A DNA stretch of 64,000 nt from Schizophyllum amplum (GCA_007026445.1 VDMD01000001.1:1674001-1738000); one strand, 5' to 3'. Shown: positions 1 through 11,374, counted from the first letter of the stretch. The notes: a model not told the origin generated them from the sequence alone. Program-made: numbers and translations.

Positions 1-692
1 CAGATGTCGATGCAAGACAGCTTATTATCCGGGCAATTTCCAGTGCATTCTCGAAGGATACGCTGCGAAGCATCGTCTGCAGACAGCAACATCACAAGCC
101 TTTCAACTGGATGCCTATCCAGTCCTGGTGCCTCTTGCCGTATGCGCAGTGCAGATACCTCACGAACGTCAACCTCGAGTGCTGGATGGACCTCAACGAC
201 GCGGACTACACGCACTTAGCTGAATCTTGGCCGTACATCGAGAATCTCCGTGTTGATACGTTTTACTGGCGCTCGGACGAACACACACCTTCCGCGACGC
301 TGGCCGCCCTGGTGCCCTTCGCGATCCAGTGCCACAATTTGACCAACCTCGACATTCTCATCGATGCAAATGTCGCTCCGCCACTCTCTGTAATTCCTAC
401 CGGACAATTCTCGCGCCGACGGGTGGGAATGCACTTCGGTGCATCGCCGATCCAGAGTCCACGGCATGTAGCCGCCTTCCTCTCGGCTTTATTCCCCGAA
501 AGCGGTTGCGTGTCCTACGCAGATATGGCGTCTGGGTCGGATACGTCGCGCAAAGTCAAGACCTCTTACGCAGAAAAGTGGAAGGAAGTTGACGAGCACC
601 TGGCGTTGTTCCTCGTGGTGCGCGCGCATGAGCGAGAGAGGATTGCATCGATAGTGAGTGATGTAGGCCAACTTGAAAGCCCACGAAACTGA
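1..692 (+). CDS. F-box/LRR-type protein, 3' part only (runs off window start)
   Basis: The reading frame is open from about position 111 to a stop at 690-692; its 5' part lies outside the window. The roughly 190 visible residues have the leucine-spaced layout of basidiomycete F-box/LRR proteins: a segment equivalent to 'LTNVNLECWMDLNDADYTHL', then 'SATLAALVPFAIQCHNLTNL', then a C-terminal 'AAFLSALFPESG' block. The same order of blocks occurs in the gene at 3029-4597 and in the fragment at 40489-41264, so the three are probably paralogues. Family members usually act as substrate adaptors of SCF ubiquitin ligases, but no F-box is visible here and that role is inferred. The C-terminus after the LRR-like part is short and polar. 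Confidence 0.6.
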   Translation, partial: DVDARQLIIRAISSAFSKDTLRSIVCRQQHHKPFNWMPIQSWCLLPYAQCRYLTNVNLECWMDLNDADYTHLAESWPYIENLRVDTFYWRSDEHTPSATLAALVPFAIQCHNLTNLDILIDANVAPPLSVIPTGQFSRRRVGMHFGASPIQSPRHVAAFLSALFPESGCVSYADMASGSDTSRKVKTSYAEKWKEVDEHLALFLVVRAHERERIASIVSDVGQLESPRN

Positions 693-1377
693 TAAGAACA
701 TATGCAGAAGACGACTGCAGTCTTGCAAAAGGAGGAATAATGCGTTAGTGCCGCGCTTGAGGACTCGAGTCCGCGATGCAAAAGCTGGGCAGTTGAGAGC
801 TGAGGCGTGTACTCTAGCTATTGCAGGAACCAGGGTCAAATGGCTATCGCATGCGTGTTGTTCTATCTGGCCATAGTAAGCTGTAACTTGTCCAAATCTT
901 ACCTGCGGGTTCGCTGTGGCTTGCTGTCTGCTCGACGAGCTCCAGAAAGGCGCATCAGTGTTGTTCGGCAAGTTCCGACCATTCATCGCCACTTTAGGGC
1001 CGGTATTCTCGCGTGGCGCCCGCTTTAACTGGGAACTTGATGTAATTCTGAATGCTCGGGCAGCACCTCCTCTGAAGATCTGACCTCTTATGCGCACCCT
1101 CATGATGCAACGCCGGTCCTAGACGAGCTGCACAGCTCAAGTCGAAGATCGGGATGATCTCCGCGCCGAATCTGACAGCGACTGCGTCGAAGAGCCGGCT
1201 ACTTGCAAACAAGCTTTCGCGGGCGGGACTCTGGGTTCAGGCGTCGTGCGGCGGGCGAAGGATGCCAAACGTGTCTCTTTCTCTGCGACCACCACCACCG
1301 GTCGTGCTGCCACCCCAACACATACCCCACGCTCCTTATAATCGTCAGCCTATGCCCTGCTAATATTTACGACCGCT
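693..1377. other. Intergenic stretch between F-box tail and kinase
   Basis: No reading frame here shows family motifs or plausible splicing. It presumably holds the 3' flank of the F-box gene and the promoter and 5' UTR of the kinase. A CT-rich stretch followed by CACCACCACC around 1275-1310 is the only compositional feature noticed. Confidence 0.5.
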
Positions 1378-2914
1378 ATGACCCTCAAGACGCCCAGCTC
1401 CGATGTGCTTTCATTTGTTCAGGACGCTCGCCGATTACCTAACCGTTCTTGTATTCTAGAGACTGTCCTCGACCTCCTCCTCAGAGAGCGCCAGCTCAGA
1501 GGCATCCGTTCAGAAGCTCGACGTCAATGATCTCGACATCCTCAAGCTACTGGGCACGGGCCACATCGGAAGAGTCTTCCTCGCTCGTCACCGATCGACA
1601 AGCCAGCTGCTCGCCCTAAAAGTTATCACAAAAACTGCGCTATCTCCTCAGGAGTGCGCCGGCGTCCTTCGCGAACAGTGCATACTCGAAAAGCTCTGTG
1701 GCGCCACCGTGGACCATGCACTCTTCACGCGTCTCATGGCGAGTTGGCACGACGAACAGAATTTCTATATGGCTTTGGTGCGTTTCGCACGTACTTCTGG
1801 TCCACTGCTGACGGAAATTCAGGAATATATCGCCGGCGGAGACCTGGCTATCGAGCTTGGACGTTGCGGCACCTTCGACGAGGAGCGGGTCCGCCTGTAT
1901 GCGGCTGAGATAGTAGGTATATTCCTCGTGTGCCCACGCTGCGTACTAAATACTATATGCGCTCAGATCACCACTTTGGAGGTGCTTCACGCCCAGGGCG
2001 TCGTGCATCGTGATATCAAACCCGCCAACCTGCTATTCCGCCCAAATGGTCACCTCGTCCTCGCCGATTTCGGACATTCGCTGTCCTTCGACACGCATAC
2101 CCACACGACAGGGCTAAGCTCTACAGGGCAGCGGCTGGTGTCTTCCCCCAACACGACCGGCGAAGTTTGTGGTACTCCGTACTACATGTCCCCGGAAATG
2201 CACGCAGGGCTACAGTACTCCTACGATGTCGACCTCTGGGCGTTGGGGGTCATGATGTACCGCATGTTAACCAGGCGGGTAAGTGACGCGCGACTGGTCT
2301 TTCGCCCCATCCTCATCCGCTTTTAGATGCCTCTTGGAGGCGACACGATACAGAGGAGTCATGTTGGGGGTCACGTACTGCGCGATCCCGTTCTCTTCGA
2401 GACCGACGATCGTGTGTCGCCATCGGCGCGGAGTCTTCTCCAGAGAATGCTCGCAAAAGACGCGCACCAGCGTCTTGACCTACGCTCCCTCAAGAGCCAC
2501 CCTTTCTTTGCCGATACGTACGTGGGCTGTCACTCCACCCCGAAGCCCCACTCAAACCTGGTCGTCAGCGATTGGGACAAAATCAAGGCTCGTCGTCACC
2601 TTGCGCCATGGACGCCTTTCGTCTCCCCTATACCTAAAATCGCAAAGACATCGCCTGGCTTCCAGCGAGGACGCCCCTACGACGACTCCGACGACCCCTT
2701 CCCGCAATTCACCTTCACGGCGCCGTGCTTCAGCCTCGTCGATGCCGTCGCAGTCGCTCTACCCGAACTACCCATCTCCTCCCAGAGTACTTGCCGACTT
2801 CGAGCCACAGTCAGGAAGATATTCCATTGTTCGAGGTTGATACAGAAGCGGGCAACTCCACGTGCTATACACCTGTCGGACAAGGAGAATGACCCATTCC
2901 TGGATTCGGTTTGA
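1378..2914 (+). CDS. Serine/threonine protein kinase, AGC-like
   Basis: Five exons, all joined in phase 0, give 444 aa: 1378-1404, 1460-1777, 1823-1912, 1967-2278 and 2327-2914. The kinase domain is complete. It has the glycine loop GTGHIGRVF, the ATP-binding lysine in LLALKVITK, the catalytic loop HRDIKPANL, the metal-binding DFG, the GTPYYMSPE activation-segment end and the VDLWALGVMMYRML helix. The HRDIKPAN form and the 'KVITK' lobe fit AGC-type kinases. The C-terminal 150 residues are low in motifs and end with LSDKENDPFLDSV. The start ATG at 1378 was chosen because it splices in phase through a 55-nt intron with a CCTAAC branch site; the nine-residue first exon is the least certain part. 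The substrate is unknown. Confidence 0.8.
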
Positions 2915-3028
2915 GATACTGTTTTCTTCGTGGGTATCTGCTCAGTCAATGAATACATGCTCTTCGTTGATGCCACAATGGCGGTATGTGTACAGAAAGA
3001 GACAGAAGCGTACCCAACAACGTCACTT

Positions 3029-4597
3029 CTACTCCGGCTCAATCGGAGCAGGACACTCGAGCAACCTGTTTACCAAGTGCCAAGGCCTACTCCAATTTTC
3101 ACTCTCATACGTTACGCGATTCAAACCTGGAAAAACGCTCCGAAGGAACCTCGCCGCCTTCTTTGCGTATCTGTCGGCAGAGTGTAAAGGCGAATTACCG
3201 ACGTCCAAATTCTTCAATGGATGTTCGAATGATCGAGAGCGTAAGTCGGATGGAGCGTCCGGTATAGTGTCGTGATAGTATGCTGAGAGGGGAATGTGAA
3301 GGCAGCGAAGTGTTGGGCAGGATCGCGCGTAAGGGACGAGGGCCTTGAGTGTGGCGCGCGTGATATTGAGTGCCATCGTGTTTAGCTGTAAGACTTCGAG
3401 TTCGGGCCACCACGCCGCTACATGTGCATGCTCGTCGTCTGTCAACAACACGCCACGCGTTACGTTGACGGTCACCTGGGCCAGGCGGCGGAATGCAGCC
3501 AGCGGCTGAAGGTGTACGTACAGCAGCGACCGGGACTTACTGGCGGTCGCGACAAGCCCAATATCGCGCAGCGTACTGGGTGCAGTGTGGTGACCGACAG
3601 CCTGCAACAGTTGCTGTACCTCCTCTGTATTCCAGCGAACCATATCGCTGACGTGAGGCGCTCGAGCTTCCAAAACTTCCACGAACCTATCACAGCGGTG
3701 GCGCACTTCGCAGTGCCGCCGCGTAGCGCCAGATACCAAAGGGACGGGAATCCAACGAGCCTATATGGGGGCACGATTCGGTAGTCGTCCGCTATCTGGC
3801 AAAAGTGGAGGTCAAGGGTTTCTAAGGCGCTTTTCCTCGAGAGACTGAGCAGCAGTGTCGGATCGCACATTACAACCTCCAACTGGACCGTCCTGAGGTG
3901 CGTCCATCGATCGATGGCCTCGACCAGCAGGGAGGTGTGCGTCTCTGGATCGGCCGTAGTGTCCGCGTTGCTTTCGAGCCTGATGTCCTCCATAGTATTG
4001 CATAGTCCCGCCATACTGAGCGGGTCGGCTAGGATGTTGGCCCATTGGCAGGGTACGCTGAGTGAAGTGATGGTGGGCGAGAGCAGAATGTGGAGCAGCG
4101 CGCCGTATACGGGCGAGCAGTTGTCAGGCGGATGCGAGTATACATTGAAGTGGAGATGACGCAGATTGGGCAGCAGACGCTGCGCGGGAGGGTGCTGCAC
4201 GATCGCCTCCGCTACTGGCTGCGCAAGACAATGGGATCGGAAGCCAGTGTAGTTCATATTCATTTCTAGAGTCTTGACGAGACACGAGCGTTTGTAGACC
4301 GCTTCCCAGTCTTTCTCCGTAAGTGCTCGTGTGAGTGTCTGAAGGTATGTTAATCGCGTGTACGAGTTGGACCGGACACCAATCACGCACCAATTGTCGG
4401 CCAGAGCAAACAGAGCCCTCTTCCATGCACCACGCATCCTCGGGAATGAGCTTGATGAGAGATGGGAGAGCGTATATGTTCTCCCATAGTGCGTGCCAAT
4501 CCTTCGACACCCCCGTGAGTTGTGGCAAGTCGCAGGCATCAAGGTTTTCATTCCCAAAGATGAGGTATAGAATTTCGTTGGGAAGATGTGGCAGCAT
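3029..4597 (-). pseudogene. F-box/LRR-type protein gene with an apparent frameshift
   Basis: Exon 1 (4391-4597) starts MLPHLPNEILYLIFGNENL..., a clear F-box. A 52-nt intron (4339-4390) leads into a long LRR-like region with blocks such as RSCLVKTLEMNMNYTG, FPSLWYLALRGG and LERLT. Near 3630-3690 the family reading must change frame: LERLT is in one frame and EEVQQLLQAVGHHTAPSTL, which clearly continues the protein, is in another. The gap of about 30 nt is too short for an intron, and no GT...AG pair restores the frame without deleting conserved sequence. The frame then runs to a stop at 3029. An intact protein would be a predicted SCF adaptor of about 500 residues. Either the gene is decaying or the assembly has an indel. 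Confidence 0.65.
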
Positions 4598-5372
4598 AGA
4601 CAGCCTGAGTGTGCTAGACGATGATGGTGGTGGTCCGAGATGGGAACGTGACTGTCAAACATCGGGGTCACGTTACTCACGCTGTCACGCACTTCCCAAC
4701 CTGACTCTGACGGCAACCGTGGGCCTATTGTTTCTCGCTCGTGAACATAACAATCTTACATCCAAGTCGCCGAGCTGGCTTTTCCCACACAACAGCTACG
4801 AGCAAGATGAGAATCCGTCACGCAGGGACCGCCTAACAACCTTGACACTCGTGACAGCCTGAGTTCAGCTGCGGCTTCCTTCTGGATCTGAGCGGTGAAG
4901 CTGAATGTTGTGCGCCGCTCTCATGTTCCTTCGAAAAGTATCATTGATATTTCAGCGGTATTCCCCCACCGACTGACCTCCGGCAATACCTTGTGACATT
5001 GCTTGCACTTCGCAGACGGCGTTCAACGGCTTCCTGAAGTCTTCGCAGATCACTCAATATGACCGGGGGCCGCACGCGTAGATGTGTTGAGAAGACGTCT
5101 CCTTCCGAAATCACGCTGTCCACACCGTGAGATCCTGACAGCATCTGAGTACAGTCCTTCTGCCGTCTCCCGCCAACCTTATGCGCCGTGGACTTACTGC
5201 AGCTCCTAGCGCAGCCAACGCTGACGCTATGCGCAAGCTGTGTACTACTCTCATGTCCGCTGGACGACGCATCGTGCCCCTTCTTGCTCTATTCCTAACG
5301 ACCAAGCTCGCGGACCCGGTCCCGCGTATAAGTAGTCTCTGGCGATAGGGGTCGTATAGTAACCCACGCCCC
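4598..5372. other. Divergent intergenic region, F-box gene / P450
   Basis: This stretch separates the minus-strand F-box start (4597) from the plus-strand P450 start (5373), so it should contain both promoters. No coding segment with recognisable motifs was found. A TATA-like element lies at its right end. Confidence 0.5.
5327..5332 (+). promoter_or_regulatory. TATA-like box upstream of the P450
   Basis: TATAAG lies 41-46 bp before the P450 start codon at 5373 in an otherwise GC-rich stretch. That spacing would leave a very short 5' UTR. This is based on position and motif only. Confidence 0.35.
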
Positions 5373-7784
5373 ATGGAGTTCTTCAACTTACAGCTGGTAG
5401 CGGCCGGCACCATCGTAATCGCTCTCGCCGTCTATGTCCGTCTCAAGCGAAGCTCGCTGTCAGGTCTTCGCGGGCCGGAAAGCAGCCACCCCATTCTCGG
5501 TGCGTCGTCAATATGGCTTCAATCTGCCCGGATCTACGCTGACGGAAACTCAAGGATTCCTGCCTACTCTCCTTCACACTCCTGCCGGTGAAGTGCGTGA
5601 CTGTCGTGGCATTTTAGGCTACGTACTGACTCCATCAGGTCGACTTTGTTCTTCAGAGCAATTATGGCGGCGCTGTGAAGTACGACGGGCTCCTTGGTGT
5701 ACGTCCCTCCCGAGATGGACAGATAAGTCTGCAATACGTGCTGATTTCTCTTCAGAAACGACTGCTATGGATTTGCGACCCAAAGGCCGTGCACTACGTC
5801 GCACAAGGGTCGGGTTACGCATTTATCAGGGCCGCTGACCGTAAAGAGCTCTCGCGCATGTTCCTCGGAAAGAGCGTCTTGACGGTCGAAGGTACGTCCC
5901 ATTATCTGAGCGTCCGACTGCGATTGATGCGTGCCCTAGGCGATGAGCACAAGCGTCACCGACGTATCATGCTCCCAGGGTTCGGTACGGTTGAGAGCAG
6001 CTCGTGAGTTGTTCTTTCTATCTCCTCCAAACTCCTCCTCAGAGTTTGGGACGTCAGTTATGTTCCTTCCTTCTCTCGTAAGGCCGCGCGAGTAAGTCGA
6101 GCTGGGTCACGAATTGAATACCGAGAATGACGATCTTCAGATGTCGGAGAAATGGGTCGAGATTATCGAGGGCCACAAGGGTACGGTGGCTATCGATATA
6201 CCGGCCTGGACTGCACGAGCCACGCTTGGTTGGTAGCTCTAGTTCTTTCTACGCTGGTTTGGCTCACCCGATCACTTAGATGCGCTCGGAGAAGGTAGAC
6301 CTCCATTCATCCTATATTCTTCAGAATACTGACACCTCCAAGCCGCGTTTGATTACCCATTCAATGCATTGGACGACATGTCGAACGAGTTGAGCAGGGT
6401 TTTCAATAATCTGTTGTACGTGCTTCGCTACTTCAGGAAAACATATGCGCTAAATACTGCATCACTCATAGCTCGAAGACACGTCTCAATCCAAGCAATT
6501 GGGAGATTTTCATGACCGAGATGGTGGCGCTCTTGCCCCCGCCCCTAGTCCGGACGTGGAACGAGTACATCCCTGACAGAAAGCGCGCCATCCTTCATCG
6601 TAGTCGTGCGGTTTCCGAGCGTATCGCGCGGCAGCTGGTGGAGGAGAAGTCAGCTGCGTTGCTGTCCAACAACGGCGGGCACGATATCATGAGTCTTCTC
6701 GGTGAGATGATTGTCGACGACCTGGTTTGAGCTCGACTAACTCGTACGCTACAGTGAAGGCAAACGCGTCCGCAAGTGCGAAGAACGGCCTTGCTGAAGA
6801 TGAAGTGCTTGCCCAGCTTTCGTATGTATGGATCAATTATGGTCACGTACACTGACTTACGGGTTTTCTTTGTAGGACCATCATCATTGCCGGGCATGAG
6901 ACAACTGCTACCACGATCTCCTGGACGCTTCTGGAACTCTGCAAGAACCCAGACATTCAAACGCGCCTCCGGAATGAAATCCGTCGTGTCCGCCTCGAGC
7001 GCGACGAGCCGGAGCCCACAGCAGCCACCTTCGATGACATGCCATACCTTGGTGCCGTGGTCAAGGTACGTCAACCGATTCGTAGTCATTGAAGTGCCAC
7101 TGGCTAACATTGAAGCAGGAGACTCTTCGTTACCATCCGGCGGTGTACCAAATATATAAACAAGCGGCGCACGACGAAATCATCCCCCTGCTCAGGCCTA
7201 TCGCCGGAGTCGACGGGAAGTTGATCCACGAAATCCCTGTGCAGGAGGGTCAGAAGGTGGCGCTGTCGATTGCTGCATACAATCGGTTAGCGGAGGTTAT
7301 GTGCTACCATGCTATTCGCAAAACTCATCACTCATGGCAGGGACAAGGAAATCTTCGGCCAAGACGCTGATTCCTTCAACCCAGAGCGATGGCTGAAGGA
7401 CGGATACGTCACAAAGCAGGCGTCCGTCGGCGTCTAAGTACGCGAATCTGTATGCGACCAGCTTCCTCCCGCCCCTTATCCAGGCTAACATAGTATTCGC
7501 AGATTCACTTTCGGGGGTGGCCATCGCGCGTGTCTAGGTCAGCCTGCTTCTCTCTTACTTATATATTACCGTGACTGACGTGCACATCGCTAGGCTGGCG
7601 CTTCGCTGTCCTCGAGCTTTCCGCTTTCCTCACGGAACTCATCGACAAGTTCGAGTTCAGCGTCGATGCGAAACTGAAGTTCGAACGGGGCGCGGCAGGC
7701 ATCATGTGCCCTTTGATCGAAGGACAGACGGAGAAAGGCGTGCAGCTGCCGTTGTTCGTGAGACTCGCCCCAACGATGGACTGA
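5373..7784 (+). pseudogene. Microsomal cytochrome P450 gene with an in-frame stop/4-nt lesion
   Basis: A many-exon P450 of about 520 residues. The N-terminus MEFFNLQLVAAGTIVIALAVY is a membrane anchor. The I-helix oxygen-binding motif AGHETT lies near 6890-6905, the K-helix ETLR at about 7118, the PERF-like FNPERW near 7375 and the haem loop FGGGHRACLG near 7508-7537, a full match to FxxGxRxCxG. The predicted protein would be an ER-bound monooxygenase; the substrate is unknown. The exon ending at about 7450 reads ...QASVGV and then TAA. The expected family continuation (VYANL, then a 50-nt-class intron, then TFGGG) is recovered only if four bases at 7437-7440 are ignored. No alternative splice restores the frame before the haem exon. 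The first two internal exons (5500-5640) are only approximately placed. Confidence 0.8.
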
Positions 7785-8464
7785 TACCTTTGCCATGTTT
7801 ATCACGAATTGTCCCTCGCGGTACAGACACCTTTAAGTATTGTAAGTACCTGTTACACGCCTCAACTCAAAGGTCTTCTTCAAACTAAACCATGAATATC
7901 ATTGTTTTTGGCGTGTTTCCTGGTAAGTGTGCTGTCGCCGTTTATGTAAGTACTATGCATTGACATCCTACTTACCTTACATTAATGTCTGCCCTGAATG
8001 TTCGCAAGGATCCCGAAAAAGAGGCTTTGGGGGCCGGGGGAGGGGGGGGGGGGGGCTGAGCTTGGACTCCTTTTGTCCCTCGGTGGATCGCAAATCGCTA
8101 TGATTTTCTGGAACGATCAGGCTGGCCGCTGTCGATTCAGCTCAGTGCAATAAGAAGTGCACAACTCTGAATCGAGCTAGTCCGTGTGCCCATCCGCGTG
8201 ACACCTATGTTCAAGTTCGCCTCCGGCTCATTCCCCAAGTTGTATGCTTTTACTATCACTGTCAGGCGTCAACTTGAGTACAGGCCATAGATTACCAATA
8301 ACTAACGTGAATGTAGAACCAGTGTTTGCGACGGTACATGTACAGATAAATTGATACATGGAGAGGGGATGGCAACCCGGAAACGTATGCCTCACACTAT
8401 AGATACAGAGGAAGAAGGCCCTAGCAAAAATCCATGGGAAGCTGACCGTCCGACTATTGAAAAG
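7785..8464. other. Convergent 3' intergenic region with a G-rich tract
   Basis: This lies between the P450 stop and the cyclin stop, which converge. At about 8029-8056 there is a strong G-run (GGGGGCC followed by a run of about 20 G with one A). No gene is visible. Confidence 0.5.
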
Positions 8465-9895
8465 CTACCCGTAAAATTCTCCGTTCGTTTGTAGAGTTGG
8501 GTACCAGGCCGCGCTGTGCGACGGTTCGGTTGAGGGAAAGCTTGCGTTGCGTTTTGCAAGCGACGTTCTCTCACTGGGCAAACCAACAGAGGAGGATGGT
8601 AAGGCGTATGTCAAGTGCGCAGTGAAGACCTGGTCTTCCAATCCGTACACCTGGACTTGTCCAAGCTCGTGAGACTTCAAGTCGAGTTCGCCCGTCGATG
8701 TGATCGAGGCCGGCGACGCGGAAGACGCCCGCGATGAGGGTGAGGTAGTCAGGCCCGGCGATCCCGGACTCAGCGCAGGCCCTGTGAGGAAAGGCGCATA
8801 CACCTGATCCAGTGCAGCCACATGCCTCACATTGGGGATTGCGGCGCATGAGTCAGGCGTCGGGACCGACGCGTCCGCGTCACTGGCCTGCCGTCTCGCA
8901 GTCGCTGCTTCATCATGCGCCTCCGCCGCCTGGTCGCACGCCGCATTAGCCACTTTGCCAACCCACAGCCGCCAGTTGAGCGCCTCGCCGAGCGCGCGCT
9001 CGCATCGGCCGACTTCGCGCGGCGGCAGGCCTGCGATCTTCGCCCAGGCGCGGTTCGAGTAACATTTCTCCATGATGAATTTGTGCGAGAGGACGAGGGC
9101 GGCGAGGAACGTGCGGCGGGGGCAGAGCAGCGGGGAGGGCGCCTGCGCATCCGCATCTTCGAGGCTGGCCGCAGAAGCGGACTTGCGCAGCGGGTGCGGT
9201 GCTGAGATCATAGGATCCGGGCGCATGCCGGCGGGCGGTGCGACAATGCGACTGGGAGAGGCATCGTGGCCGAGCGCGGCTATATCGAGCTGCGAGATAT
9301 TGGCGATGGAGAGGTGAGTTTGGAGGGGTTTGGCGGAGCGGGTGCGCGGTGTCGCGCGATGCGCTTCTCGTGCGGCGATTTCGGGCAGCTTGCCGCGGAT
9401 GCCCTCGATGTAGCAGAGCGCTGACTGCAGCACGCCCGAGGTGGTACGTGAGTGGCGCAAAATATGACACACGAACGCGCGTATCGGCATGAGTGTTGCG
9501 TCGCCAGAGGTCGACTGCAATCCCGGATTGGGGGGCCTTTGCGCGAGTCCGTTCTGACGGGCTCCGTACGGCTCCCATATCTCCGATAGCAGGCTAACAG
9601 CTTGCTCTGTAAAGATGCGCCTTAGTGACGGGCTAAAAACCATGAAGACAGGCTGCTTACCTATGATGTTGCGCTCTTCAGAGTGTGACTGTGAGCGATG
9701 AGACGCGAGTTTGGTTTGGTCAAGTGTATGATTTGTGGTGCGGCCTCTGGGTGGTGTCGTGTTTGCACCAGTGCCGGATGATTGTCCTGGTTGTTCTGGT
9801 GAGGTCGAAGACGCCGAGCGTGCAGGCGAGTATGGCTGCCAGCGGGCGTTAATTCTGGTTCCCCGAAGGGGCGAAGAGCGTAGGGAAGAGTGCAT
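8465..9895 (-). CDS. PCL/PHO80-type cyclin
   Basis: Two exons (9661-9895 and 8465-9606) around a 54-nt intron give about 458 aa. The cyclin box is recognisable from FVCHILRHSRTTSGVLQSAL, CPRRTFLAALVLSHKFI, NRAWAKIAGLPPREV and ALGEALNWRLWVGK, the pattern of Pcl/Pho80 cyclins that partner a Pho85-type CDK. A low-complexity insert of roughly 100 residues separates the first cyclin helices from the CPRRTF block, and the C-terminus is serine/proline-rich. The intron was recognised from GTAAGC...TTTACAG even though reading through it keeps the frame open. The start at 9895 (MHSSLRSSP) is preferred to upstream in-frame ATGs as far as 10168, because the extra upstream sequence has no protein-like character. 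The specific process controlled is unknown. Confidence 0.72.
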   Translation of the reverse strand: MHSSLRSSPLRGTRINARWQPYSPARSASSTSPEQPGQSSGTGANTTPPRGRTTNHTLDQTKLASHRSQSHSEERNIIGKQPVFMVFSPSLRRIFTEQAVSLLSEIWEPYGARQNGLAQRPPNPGLQSTSGDATLMPIRAFVCHILRHSRTTSGVLQSALCYIEGIRGKLPEIAAREAHRATPRTRSAKPLQTHLSIANISQLDIAALGHDASPSRIVAPPAGMRPDPMISAPHPLRKSASAASLEDADAQAPSPLLCPRRTFLAALVLSHKFIMEKCYSNRAWAKIAGLPPREVGRCERALGEALNWRLWVGKVANAACDQAAEAHDEAATARRQASDADASVPTPDSCAAIPNVRHVAALDQVYAPFLTGPALSPGSPGLTTSPSSRASSASPASITSTGELDLKSHELGQVQVYGLEDQVFTAHLTYALPSSSVGLPSERTSLAKRNASFPSTEPSHSAAWYPTLQTNGEFYG

Positions 9896-10672
9896 GTTCG
9901 AGTGTCCTATAATTTGTGTAACATATGGAGTGGAAAATGGAATGCATAATTTAGTTTTCGAGAACATCGCCGTCGGCGCCACTGGATATGATGAGGAAAT
10001 CCGAGAACTTGAGATCCGATTGAGAAAGAGACGAAGCGGCGAAGAGGGACGATGAATGGACCGAGACTGCGAGTAAGGGGTTGTTCGCAAGCATTGTCGC
10101 GACTTGAGGGAGCTCTGTCGCTGTGCAAAAGCGAGGGTGCAGGGGGCAAATCCATGCTGCAGGTCCACAGCATTTATAGCCCCGACGGTGGCGGTTCGAG
10201 TCAGGCCGGATCACCTCGGCCGAGGAGCCGATCAGGCAGTGACTCGGCCTTTGCCGAACTTGACTCAGTCCCCCTCAGAGTCGATCCAGCGCGCCTATCT
10301 TGCGGCATGCATCGCGCAATTACGGCGCTGTGGGCTCTGGAATCAGGCGGGACCAGCTGGATCGTTCTGCGCGTGCGAATATTAGGACAATGGTGGATGC
10401 GAGATGAGTGCATAGTGGGCCAGGTGGCGGTGAGTGTGGGCACGGGACCGAGATCCGGCAACGCACCGGAACCGTGAGGAGGCCGCGCGTCGGCTGACTG
10501 AACAAAGGACGAAGTGGCGGGATGAAGGATGTGTCGAGGATGGTGCGCTAAGCGGGAGCCCGAGGCGTACCTGTGCAATGCTTGCGTTAGCAGTCAGCCA
10601 GTGTTACTGAGTCAGTGCGGGACGGGGTTCTCGAACTTCTTTGGCGCAGCACTGACCAAGTGGCCAACAGAT
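9896..10672. other. Promoter region of the cyclin gene
   Basis: About 780 bp upstream of the cyclin. No convincing coding sequence on either strand. It ends where the inverted-repeat element at 10673 begins. Confidence 0.4.
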
Positions 10673-11374
10673 GGTATAATTCTCGGTACAGTTATGATTG
10701 TTGTTTCTGGACAAAATTGAGTGATCGAAGATCACTATTTTCCACTATGGGACCCCCAATCACGCACTCGAGTGAACCACTCGGTGCGTGATATCACGCA
10801 CCGACTGGTTCACTAGGCACTCGTTGTCACGCATTCAATCACTCTGAGTGCTTTCGCCGTCACTGATAACCGGAGCTCCTCGGCTATTCCCGGCCGAACT
10901 TCGTTAAAAGTTGACCTCCGGGGGCGCAATGAGCGCCAGTGTTGCGTTACGATGTTCTTGGCCTATTCTTCCATTGTTTATTTACGTTTTTCCTCAAAAC
11001 AGCAGACCTTAGTGACAACAAGAAGGGAGAACAACACGGCAATTCCCGGTCGGATCAGTTGAGACGGCTGACCGGAGATAACGATCGTGATCACCGCTCC
11101 TTTCACGCATCGAGTGAACCACGATAGTGACCTGATAGTGGCCATTTCACGCGGCAAGTGAACCACTCATTCTGCGTGGACTTCACGATTTGGGGGTCCC
11201 GGAAGTCATCACGCAGCGAGTGAAGCAGTCGTGCGTGATTCCTGACCGAAAACTCACTAAAAACCACTATTTTTCACTCGAAACGGGTGCTTTCGCGAGT
11301 GAAAGCACTCAAAAGCATTGGTGAATCGCATTTTGTCCAGGATTTGCAACCATAGTACAGTACCAAACGATACC
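10673..11374. mobile_element. Putative 702-bp non-autonomous DNA transposon (imperfect TIRs)
   Basis: The two ends are imperfect inverted repeats about 45 nt long. Each starts GGTAT, and each carries CTGGACAAAAT exactly 34 nt inside its end (10707-10717 and the complement at 11330-11340). A second inverted pair is GGGACCCCCAA (10749-10759 against the complement at 11190-11200). The interior carries many copies of TCACGCA/TGCGTGA and GAGTGAACCAC in both orientations, making the unit largely self-complementary. There is no transposase frame. No clear target-site duplication was seen, so the exact ends and superfamily remain open. Confidence 0.6.

Noticed and set aside
9896..10168. Longer N-terminus of the cyclin (in-frame ATG at 10168)
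   Set aside because: The extra residues look like translated promoter sequence, with no conserved character. Not fully excluded.
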